From contig JAUZPS010000190.1 in assembly GCA_030705945.1 (NCBI GenBank), positions 1-8,113 on the forward strand: 8,113 nucleotides of DNA. Direction: 5' to 3'. Below the pieces are notes generated by a model that searched no databases, was not told the origin of the DNA, and was given only the letters and a program-made list of their open reading frames with translations. Of the stretch, positions 1 through 6,033 are shown piece after piece. How positions within the stretch are numbered: the stretch's first letter is position 1; the number at the start of each line of letters is the position of its first letter. The position numbers were made by a program, and so were the translations under genes. Source of the DNA: Bacillota bacterium. Lineage in GTDB: Bacteria > Bacillota > Clostridia > Acetivibrionales > DSM-2933.

Positions 1-48
1 CTTATAAGGGTATTGGATACACTCATTCAGGTTCAGTAGCTTATCCTA

Positions 49-564
49 TTGTGTTCAAAAGTCAAGCGGAGCCTTGGCCGGGTAAAAATCTTTGAAGAAT
101 CCGGGACAAAAACCAAGATCATTTTCCATGAAACCAAGACCAAAAAGGGTATGCGCACTATTCCAATTGTCGATAATGTCCAAAGTCTTCTGAGACTGCA
201 CAAACACAGACAGGCCAAAGAGCATATGGAATTCGCCGATATCTACGATAGCCTGATCTTCTGTACCGAGCTTGGAAAACCAATAGAGCCAAGAAACCTT
301 ATGCGAAAGTTTTATGGTATTGTAGAGAAAGCCGGCATCTGTAAGGCAAAATTCCATTGCCTGAGACATACTTTCGCGACAAGGGCAATAGAAAAAGGCG
401 TGAATCCAAAAGTGCTTCAGGAAATACTCGGCCATGCCAGTATTCAGACAACACTGGACATTTATTCCCACGTGTTCCCTGAAACAAAAAAAGCAGACGC
501 AGACAAATTAAATGACCTGTTTAAATGGAAAAGGCCTTCCAAAATATATTCGGAAGGCCTCTAG
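49..564 (+). pseudogene. Tyrosine recombinase (phage-type integrase), C-terminal catalytic fragment
   Basis: This 171-residue frame is the second half of a tyrosine site-specific recombinase, the enzyme class that integrates and excises phages and integrative elements. Seen: a beta-hairpin lysine region (KTKKGMRTIPI, residues 30-40), the HxxR box (H103, R106 in FHCLRHTFAT), the second histidine in LGHAS (H129) and the tyrosine nucleophile in IYSHV (Y139). Missing: the N-terminal SAM-like arm- and core-binding domains and the first catalytic arginine. The frame is also open from base 1 to an in-frame TAG at 37-39, so upstream sequence is separated by a stop. The only start after that is a TTG at 49 with no Shine-Dalgarno sequence. 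I therefore read it as a decayed or truncated integrase rather than a complete gene, although a full gene damaged only by the TAG is possible. It points towards a tRNA-derived attachment site 100 bp downstream. Confidence 0.8.
532..560 (+). repeat. 9-bp perfect inverted repeat over the integrase 3' end
   Basis: AGGCCTTCC (532-540) is repeated inverted as GGAAGGCCT (552-560) around an 11-nt loop. It lies inside the last codons of the recombinase and just ahead of its TAG stop. No T-run follows directly, so it is more likely an mRNA 3'-end stabiliser or an accessory hairpin than a terminator by itself. Confidence 0.6.
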
Positions 565-570
565 CTTTAT

Positions 571-613
571 CTACCGTCATAATTCGCAGTTATGGCGGTA
601 GAAATTTCTTTTT
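571..613 (+). terminator. Rho-independent terminator of the integrase
   Basis: CTACCGTCATAA (571-582) pairs with TTATGGCGGTAG (590-601) over 12 positions; the single non-Watson-Crick position becomes a G-U wobble in RNA. The loop is 7 nt. It is followed by AAATTTCTTTTT, with the T-run at about 606-613. It begins 6 nt after the integrase stop codon. Confidence 0.75.
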
Positions 614-618
614 AAAAT

Positions 619-640
619 AATTGCTGTATAAATTGCTGTA
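619..640 (+). repeat. Direct repeat pair AATTGCTGTA
   Basis: The 10-mer AATTGCTGTA occurs at 619-628 and again at 631-640, a 12-bp period. The pair lies between the integrase terminator and the tRNA-derived core. A further GCTGTA stands at 735-740 on the other side of the core, within the palindrome TACAG-G-CTGTA (730-740). Short direct repeats flanking a core are the usual form of integrase arm-type binding sites, but that role is inferred. Confidence 0.45.
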
Positions 641-665
641 GTGAAGCATCATAACTTTTGTAATA

Positions 666-708
666 TGGAGCCCTCAACCGGAATCGTACCGGTGACCCCA
701 TCCTTACC
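666..708 (-). other. 3' half of a tRNA-Thr(GGT)-like gene; probable attachment-site core
   Basis: Read on the minus strand, this 43-nt piece folds as the 3' part of a tRNA: anticodon GGT followed by AA (704-708), anticodon-stem 3' strand GGATG (699-703), variable loop GGGTC (694-698), T stem ACCGG/CCGGT (689-693 and 677-681) around loop TACGATT (682-688), acceptor 3' strand TGAGGGC (670-676), discriminator T and CCA (666-668). Nothing resembling the D arm, the anticodon 5' strand or the acceptor 5' strand lies upstream (709 onward), so it is not a working tRNA. The T-loop has A where nearly all tRNAs have T55, which fits loss of selection. A fragment spanning anticodon loop to CCA is exactly what tRNA-targeting integrases use as core, and an integrase fragment ends 100 bp away. 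The threonine identity rests on the anticodon alone. Confidence 0.75.
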
Positions 709-872
709 TTCACAAAATACTTTTTTGGCTACAGGCTGTATTATTGATAAATCACTTAGCTCTAACATATAATATAATCTAATCATTATATTTAACCTAT
801 TTTCTTCGAAGCACTAAACCAGTTAATTAAATCCAATAACATTTGAGGCAAGTTTACGGTACATTGTTGTTT

Positions 873-890
873 CACACCCACCTGGGTGTG
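873..890. repeat. 18-bp palindrome CACACCCA-CC-TGGGTGTG
   Basis: Two perfect 8-bp arms (873-880 and 883-890) are separated by only 2 bp. This spacing suits a dimeric protein-binding site better than an RNA hairpin, although a 7-bp stem with a 4-nt loop is possible. No gene start is near, so no regulated target can be named. Confidence 0.5.
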
Positions 891-905
891 TTTGGCTATG
901 GGTTA

Positions 906-976
906 GGGCGTTTCAAAAAATTCCTTGCTCAAGTTTATATGACGAAAACCCTTTATGTCTAATTTTTGAAACGACC
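906..976. repeat. Inverted repeat, MITE- or IS-end-like
   Basis: The left arm GGGCGTTTCAAAAAATT (906-922) matches the inverted right arm AATTTTTGAAACGACC (961-976), apart from one base difference and one extra A. The inner segment of 38 bp carries no gene. A roughly 71-bp unit with near-perfect ends is the size and form of a small non-autonomous repeat or two abutted insertion-sequence ends. I see no certain target-site duplication and no second copy in the window. Confidence 0.45.
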
Positions 977-1275
977 AGTTGCTAAGTTTTTTTGATACTA
1001 CCTTATTCAATTTCTATTTTAACACTCTATATAAGCTCAATCAACTCTAAAAAAACTCTTTCGCTTAGATAAGCATTTGATATCTATAATTATATAAGTA
1101 ACCAATTTTTTCTTATCTAATACTATTTTTACAATTCAAACTTCCATTAATTATCTGTTCATTCACTCCGGATGAATATATTACTTTATTAAAGCGACAT
1201 TGCTAATGAAATTATATCATTATGTACAAATGCTGTATAGTTGATACTTGTTCACAATAAATTCCTCCGGCAAAG

Positions 1276-1314
1276 AAAAAAACACCATATCCACTTTGGA
1301 ACAGGTGTTTTTTT
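1276..1314 (-). terminator. Intrinsic terminator of the rhamnogalacturonan lyase gene
   Basis: On the minus strand the stem CACC...GGTG contains a second short pairing, CCA/TGG, and runs directly into TTTTTTT (1276-1282). Because AAAAAAACACC (1276-1286) and GGTGTTTTTTT (1304-1314) are perfect inverses over 11 bp, it could work in both directions. It begins 17 nt beyond the TGA stop of the lyase. Confidence 0.85.
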
Positions 1315-1331
1315 GCTATAAAGTTGGGTTA

Positions 1332-3401
1332 TCAATATGTATAGTTAAATTTTGCTGCTATAAGCACAACATCAGCCATATTTATTGCTCCGTCGCTATT
1401 CAAATCACAATTCTTATCATAATTGCTTCCCGTCGCTACAGAATTAAAATGTGACGCTATCAATATTACATCAGCCATATTAACAGATTTGTCACCATTA
1501 ATATCTTGCGGTACTGCCTTTATAGTACTAGTCGGCGTGTTCGTTGGAGTATTTGATGGCTTTGTTGTAGGCGTCGGTGTATTAGTGGGTTGCTGAGTTG
1601 CTCCTACTAAATATATTTGTGGTACAGGTGGTGTTGACATTCCGTTTCCTAAGAAGAAGCCTGTGTGAGGAGGCTGATTATATGCAACATTCTGCCATGC
1701 TATACCAAGTCTGTAAATAGGATCATGCATCAATGTGTAAATTTTTCTTGTGGTCGTGGCCGTAGTAGTATAAATACGAAGCGCTGAATTGTCACTTGTT
1801 CTCCAGATAACTTCTTCCCTCCAGTCTCCGAGAATATCTGCCTGTAGACAAGGAGTAGATTTTGTGCCATTGTTTGAAGCGCAGCCATCAGCTGAAAGCA
1901 AAGTACTTCCGCCAAATTTTGATATTTTTATACCGTCTAAAAGCTCGCGGAGTTCATCTCCATCCCACCATATAGCAAAGTTATCTGGTGAAGGAGCAGA
2001 TCCAAGATTTTTACCGGTACAACTGAATAACGGAGAACCCGCTGCCCACATTTCCTCTCCGGGTGAGGCTGCGTCTACATCAGCTGTACACGCTCTGCCG
2101 GTATCACCTGAAGAAGTCCATCTAAATAAAGTCTGACCCGTTTTTGCGTCATGTAACTCCGCTCCACTTGATCCTTCTTTACAACCCCATACTTCAAGCC
2201 CTGCTCTATTAGGATCAAGGTCGCCAAAATGCATTGCGTCTCCATGTCCTAAACCGTTTGTGTACAGTCCTTTTCCGTTATCGTCTATAGCAGATGAGCC
2301 ATATATTATTTCGTCTTTTCCATCACCGTCAACATCGCCTACGCTGAGGTTATGGTTTCCTTGTCCCGCGTATTTCGTATCGTTATTGCTGTCAAAAGTC
2401 CATCTTTTTGTAAGATTTCCACCTTTATAATCCCATGCAGCCAATACCATTCTTGTATAGTATCCACGGCACATTACAAGGCTTGGGTGAACGCCATCAA
2501 GATAAGCTATACATGCCAAGAAGCGATCAACACGGTTTCCGTAACTATCCCCCCATGATGAAACTGTTCCTCTTGGAGGATCGTAGTTTACAGTAGTAAC
2601 CGCGGCCCCTGTTAATCCATTGAAAACTGTCAGATACTCAGGTCCCGAAAGTATATATCCATCAGTATTACGGTAATCCGCGCTTCCATTACCTATAACA
2701 ACGCCTTTACTATCCTTTGTTCCATCAGCTGTTTTACAAGCAACTTCAGCTTTGCCGTCACCATCTAAATCATAAACCATGAATTGTGTGTAGTGAGCGC
2801 CTGCGCGTATGTTTTTACCAAGATCTATTCTCCAAAGACGTGTACCGTTCAATCTATAAGCATCAATATAAACATCGCTTGTAACTCCTGCTTGAGAATT
2901 ATCCTTTGAATCAGACGGATCCCATTTCAAGACTATTTCATATTGTCCATCACCATCTAAATCACCGACACTGCAATCATTAGCGCTATATATTGATGAA
3001 GGAGCCTGAATCGGAATCTGCAAGTAATTCTGTCCCCATACGCTTGCAGTCTCAGATGCTGCCTGTTCTTGTCCATTCAAAACCGGACGAACTGCATAAG
3101 TTGATCCTGTACTTCCACCAGCGTCCACATAATTTGTACTGGAAGTTATTGGTGAAGAATTTAATTTGGTTCCGTTCCGATAAACATTAAAACCTATATC
3201 AGATGGATCCGTTCCAAACATCCTCCAACTTACAAACACGCCATTACTAACCTTTACAGCAACAACTCCTCTGTTTAGGTTCTCCATCTGACGAGGCGCA
3301 GCCCCCGATACTGATTGATACGGAACTATCATCAGCGATAGCTGAACAATTATCATCAGTAATACAAATATTTTCTTACCCCTTTTAATATTCCTTCCCA
3401 T
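1332..3401 (-). CDS. Secreted PL11 rhamnogalacturonan lyase with C-terminal dockerin
   Basis: A 689-residue extracellular enzyme expected to cut the Rha-GalA backbone of rhamnogalacturonan I (pectin) by beta-elimination. The start is fixed by AAGGAGGT (3409-3416), 7 nt before ATG. Residues 1-34 are a signal peptide (basic GRNIKRGKK, hydrophobic 11-27, likely cut near SVSGA/APRQ). From APRQMENLNRG (35-45) to about 598 the protein closely follows B. subtilis YesW, as I recall that sequence: an N-terminal beta domain and an eight-bladed propeller with calcium loops (GDLDGDGQYE 146-155, YDLDGDGKAE 210-219, GDVDGDGKDE 355-364) and the family signature RAGAHYTQFMVYDLDGDG (199-216). Also conserved are GQGNHNLS (346-353), GDWREE (525-530) and AYNQPPHT (573-580). 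Residues 601-632 are a Thr/Pro linker. Residues 633-689 are a dockerin with two calcium-binding repeats (DINGDKSVNMAD and DLNSDGAINMAD), which should plug the enzyme into a cellulosome cohesin. Endo versus exo mode cannot be told. The gene is monocistronic by layout, with its own terminator. Confidence 0.96.
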   Translation of the reverse strand: MGRNIKRGKKIFVLLMIIVQLSLMIVPYQSVSGAAPRQMENLNRGVVAVKVSNGVFVSWRMFGTDPSDIGFNVYRNGTKLNSSPITSSTNYVDAGGSTGSTYAVRPVLNGQEQAASETASVWGQNYLQIPIQAPSSIYSANDCSVGDLDGDGQYEIVLKWDPSDSKDNSQAGVTSDVYIDAYRLNGTRLWRIDLGKNIRAGAHYTQFMVYDLDGDGKAEVACKTADGTKDSKGVVIGNGSADYRNTDGYILSGPEYLTVFNGLTGAAVTTVNYDPPRGTVSSWGDSYGNRVDRFLACIAYLDGVHPSLVMCRGYYTRMVLAAWDYKGGNLTKRWTFDSNNDTKYAGQGNHNLSVGDVDGDGKDEIIYGSSAIDDNGKGLYTNGLGHGDAMHFGDLDPNRAGLEVWGCKEGSSGAELHDAKTGQTLFRWTSSGDTGRACTADVDAASPGEEMWAAGSPLFSCTGKNLGSAPSPDNFAIWWDGDELRELLDGIKISKFGGSTLLSADGCASNNGTKSTPCLQADILGDWREEVIWRTSDNSALRIYTTTATTTRKIYTLMHDPIYRLGIAWQNVAYNQPPHTGFFLGNGMSTPPVPQIYLVGATQQPTNTPTPTTKPSNTPTNTPTSTIKAVPQDINGDKSVNMADVILIASHFNSVATGSNYDKNCDLNSDGAINMADVVLIAAKFNYTY

Positions 3402-3472
3402 TCGTTTGACCTCCTTAAATTAAAATCATATAATTTTGCGCTTTATAATATTAAAACTTGCCCTTCAAGTAT

Positions 3473-3502
3473 ATAATACGTTAAATTATTTATCTTTAAG
3501 GG
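3473..3502 (-). promoter_or_regulatory. Candidate promoter of the lyase gene
   Basis: No consensus sigma-A promoter stands out in the 5' region. The best pieces on the minus strand are TTAAAG (3494-3499) with TATATA 18 nt later (3470-3475). The same place contains CCC (3500-3502) and CGTA (3477-3480), 19 nt apart, which loosely recalls the C-rich -35 and CGWA -10 of SigI-type sigma factors. Either reading is weak. The site would give a leader of about 65 nt before the lyase ATG. Confidence 0.25.
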
Positions 3503-3550
3503 ATACAAATTGAAATATTTTAAATACCGCATTTATTAAAATTAACTGAT

Positions 3551-3598
3551 AAAAATATCCCCCTATTGAGTAAACATAAAGAGTTTACGCTACAGGGG
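3551..3598 (-). terminator. Hairpin terminator downstream of the membrane protein gene
   Basis: CCCCT (3560-3564) pairs with AGGGG (3594-3598), and GTAAAC (3570-3575) with GTTTAC (3583-3588), around a 7-nt loop; the middle of the stem has mismatches. On the minus strand it is followed by GATATTTTTATC. It lies about 115 nt past the stop of the 3713-5818 gene and upstream of the lyase promoter region, so it separates the two minus-strand genes. Confidence 0.65.
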
Positions 3599-3712
3599 AG
3601 TTTATTATATTATGGTTATCTATTAATTATTACATATAAATTTTTCAATGTTAGGCAGTATCAAACTTAAACCATTTATATTTTTTCTATATAAATCTAT
3701 TATATACTAAAT

Positions 3713-5818
3713 CTACTGTAGTTTATATACTTTATTGTCATTATCGCTATATTTCATTTCAAAATTACCTTCAAAATACTTCTCATTAAATTCAGGTATG
3801 TTTTCTAACTCCTTATCAATAAGAATATAATTAATTTTATATTCTTTTATCAATTTTCTCGTTTCAGCATCATCCTTAGCGCTTAGTATTTTTTTGTAAA
3901 TCGCGTCTCTTTCGTCTATATTATATCCGGCAATACCTGCAAAATTCGTACTTCCAAAAAATATTTTCCTTCCGGCGCTTACGACAGGATGAACGTAATC
4001 GTAGGTCTGGGTAAGAAATACAGCGTTTTTATCTGTATTTTTATCGATCCATTGCATGAGAGGAGTAGACTCCGCTTCAGAAACAGGCTTTTTGAAATTA
4101 CTTAGATTATATACTGTGCAGATGTCCACTATACCTGTCGCTATCATAAGAAAAATAAAAACTACCGCTACACATCTAAGAGCTTTTCTTTTATTTACAA
4201 TCAGCTTGTACAGCCCATATGCAGGAAATATATTTAGTAAAGCTATTGAAAGATTAACCAGTTTATGATTAAATCCTGGCACACTTACCGTAAACTGCAT
4301 TGTAGTAGCTAAAACTATTGGCACAACAAAAGCAAGAGCAAGCCATTTTGAACCTTTTGGTCCAACGATTGTTCCTAATAGTAAAACAAAGGGCATAAAT
4401 CCAAGCACCTCAAGATAGTACTTTAATATGCTAAAAAGTTCAGGCTTTTCTGCAAGGAAACCAATGTATACCTTTGGAGATAAGCCCTGATTTGAAACTC
4501 CCATGAAAAACATATACTGTATCAGCATTAGAAGCGCCGCTATACTTGCGATATTTAAAAACTCAAGCTTGTGCTTGGATACTATTGCAATAATAAAAAG
4601 TATGCATAAAAGAGCCATAAGAACAGCACCGTTCCAAAAACCTATCAAACCAAGAATCAGGCCGGTTATAGCAGAAGCCTTTATGTTTCTTGGCAGCCAC
4701 GCGTCTTTCTTTAGAAATAATTCACTAAAGTAAAGCTTCATTTTCGTTTTAAAAGTTAAAGGGATATATTTCTCTTCTCCTTCTTCTCCCTCTTCCACGA
4801 TCCTTGTCTGGTCAACTTGTTTTAACGCTCTCATGGCTTTTCTGAACAACGGAAATACCAGTATGAGCGCAAATGTCATAATCCCTAAAGAAAATGCAAA
4901 GTGCCTCTGGCCCATATAAACATTCTGTGTATATATCCCCCACCATTCACATGGAGTTTGCCCTATAAATTTCTCTGAATGAATTATTCCGCTAAAAAGT
5001 TGTCCAATTGACTTAAATGTTCTTCCAAAGGTAAAAATCGCAAAAGAACTTCTGAATATAAAAAACATAACTGTCAGAAATCCTGCCCATCTTCGCCCTG
5101 TTATAACTATTGTAAGAGAAAATAATAACATTAAAAACCCAACCATGGTAACAGTACTCATTATGTTAAAGGCATAATCTAGTCTCATGCCTAAGAACTC
5201 AAGATTACCTACAAGAAACTGAAAAAGAAAATGATAATCCATTCTGCCGTTTGGAAAGTATGGATATTCTGTAGGAAAGTTTGAACCGTGAGAAAAAGAT
5301 CTTGCTAAAGCAACATGGAATTCCAAGTCCTTTACCTGGGCTGAGCCCATTACTATATTTCCGTTTGATATCCACATATAACCATAAAATAAAAACCAAT
5401 AAAATACTGTTAATCCGGTAATTAAACCAATCTCTAATTTATGGTTTAACAAAAAGCTTTTAATGCTGCTTTTATCGTTATTTCTTAATGCTTCAATCTT
5501 GTCTTTATATGTATTTTTTCTTAAAATAAAATACGCGCTAAGCCCGATAAGATAAATAAAAGTGACAATATTTCCAAAAAACAAAGGAGATTTAGATATG
5601 TAATGAAAAAGATATGATAATATGTAATTTATCCAAGTTGAAAACAGATTTCCTACAAGAAATGCAGCCGGTAATGTTATAAACCATGAACTCAATTCCC
5701 GTATTTTTTTGCCAAATAGTGTTCCTTGCTCACTTATTTTGAATATCCATGGGAACGTCCTCTCAAGGATACAATAACCCGTGAACCAAGATAGTAACAG
5801 GTACAGAATAGCTAACAT
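3713..5818 (-). CDS. Polytopic membrane protein, probable GT-C type glycosyltransferase
   Basis: A 701-residue integral membrane protein starting 4 nt after TAGGAGGA (5823-5830). Hydrophobic segments lie near 1-15, 44-70, 80-98, 128-150, 220-255, 308-324, 382-412, 422-440, 470-485, 491-507, 522-541 and 548-566, so about 11-13 helices. Between helices 4 and 5 is a loop with D164-LEFH168 and WISNGN/YFPNGRMDYH, the position and type of acidic motif (Asp near His) used by GT-C enzymes of the PMT/ArnT kind to bind metal and polyprenyl-phosphate sugar. A charged loop EEGEEGEEK (342-350) is probably cytoplasmic. From about 575 a soluble C-terminal domain (WIDKNTDKNAVFLTQ, SAGRKIFFGS, EYKINYILIDKE) resembles the extracytoplasmic tail of such membrane proteins. 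The likely role is sugar transfer to a cell-surface glycan or protein, acceptor unknown. Sequence identity to a named family was not recognised, so enzyme activity is inference. It is divergent from murT. Confidence 0.8.
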   Translation of the reverse strand: MLAILYLLLSWFTGYCILERTFPWIFKISEQGTLFGKKIRELSSWFITLPAAFLVGNLFSTWINYILSYLFHYISKSPLFFGNIVTFIYLIGLSAYFILRKNTYKDKIEALRNNDKSSIKSFLLNHKLEIGLITGLTVFYWFLFYGYMWISNGNIVMGSAQVKDLEFHVALARSFSHGSNFPTEYPYFPNGRMDYHFLFQFLVGNLEFLGMRLDYAFNIMSTVTMVGFLMLLFSLTIVITGRRWAGFLTVMFFIFRSSFAIFTFGRTFKSIGQLFSGIIHSEKFIGQTPCEWWGIYTQNVYMGQRHFAFSLGIMTFALILVFPLFRKAMRALKQVDQTRIVEEGEEGEEKYIPLTFKTKMKLYFSELFLKKDAWLPRNIKASAITGLILGLIGFWNGAVLMALLCILFIIAIVSKHKLEFLNIASIAALLMLIQYMFFMGVSNQGLSPKVYIGFLAEKPELFSILKYYLEVLGFMPFVLLLGTIVGPKGSKWLALAFVVPIVLATTMQFTVSVPGFNHKLVNLSIALLNIFPAYGLYKLIVNKRKALRCVAVVFIFLMIATGIVDICTVYNLSNFKKPVSEAESTPLMQWIDKNTDKNAVFLTQTYDYVHPVVSAGRKIFFGSTNFAGIAGYNIDERDAIYKKILSAKDDAETRKLIKEYKINYILIDKELENIPEFNEKYFEGNFEMKYSDNDNKVYKLQ

Positions 5819-5860
5819 AAAATCCTCCTAAGTTTTTTTGTAAAAGTATTATTCATGTTA

Positions 5861-5890
5861 ATTATACAATATATTTACTTTATAAATCAA
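5861..5890 (-). promoter_or_regulatory. Sigma-A-like promoter for the membrane protein gene
   Basis: On the minus strand TTGATT (5885-5890) is followed after 18 nt by a perfect TATAAT (5861-5866). Transcription would start near 5854, giving a leader of about 36 nt with the AGGAGG site close to the ATG. Confidence 0.5.
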
Positions 5891-5970
5891 TAAATTACAT
5901 GTTTTTCATAAGGATTTATGGAATTCTGGATTTATTTGAGAGATCAGGGCAATAATTACCATATATTTTT

Positions 5971-6001
5971 TTGTGTTATAGTTTTATCTTTATGTTATAA
6001 T
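5971..6001 (+). promoter_or_regulatory. Extended -10 promoter for murT
   Basis: TGTTATAAT (5993-6001) is a full extended -10 element (TGn plus TATAAT). The nearest -35-like hexamer is TTGTGT at 5971-5976, with a rather long 19-nt spacer, which an extended -10 tolerates. The predicted start near 6008 leaves a leader of about 25 nt holding the AAAGGG ribosome binding site. Confidence 0.55.
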
Positions 6002-6033
6002 TTAATGAACAAAAGTTTAAAGGGTAAAGGATA

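Larger units (their letters stand above)
709..1275. other. Gene-free AT-rich stretch between attachment site and lyase terminator
   Basis: I find no reading frame with a ribosome binding site and recognisable product on either strand. The stretch contains a palindrome at 873-890 and a larger inverted repeat at 906-976. A minus-strand TATAAT (1211-1216) has a weak TATACA 17 nt upstream (1234-1239), but no gene lies downstream of it. The region resembles decayed DNA next to an integration site. Confidence 0.6.

Noticed and set aside
55..471. Minus-strand frame of 138 codons opposite the integrase
   Set aside because: It lies wholly antisense to recognisable recombinase coding sequence and its translation shows no family motif or credible start signal.
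666..708. A functional tRNA-Thr gene
   Set aside because: Only the 3' half is present: no D arm, no anticodon 5' strand and no acceptor 5' strand follow on the right, and the T-loop has an unusual base.
1220..1255. Minus-strand micro-frame starting GTG (1253-1255) behind a GGAGGA motif
   Set aside because: Only 11 codons and no leader-peptide target gene downstream; the GGAGG match is probably chance.
1248..1454. Plus-strand frame over the lyase terminator and dockerin end
   Set aside because: It crosses the terminator hairpin and runs antisense to the dockerin; there is no ribosome binding site and no recognisable product.
1506..1601. Repeat array in the lyase 3' region
   Set aside because: The repetitive look comes from Thr/Pro linker codons (NTPT-type repeats) and is explained by the protein.
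5907..5920. Short inverted repeat CATAA-GGAT-TTATG in the divergent promoter region
   Set aside because: Only 5-bp AT-rich arms, which are expected by chance in this base composition; too weak to call an operator.
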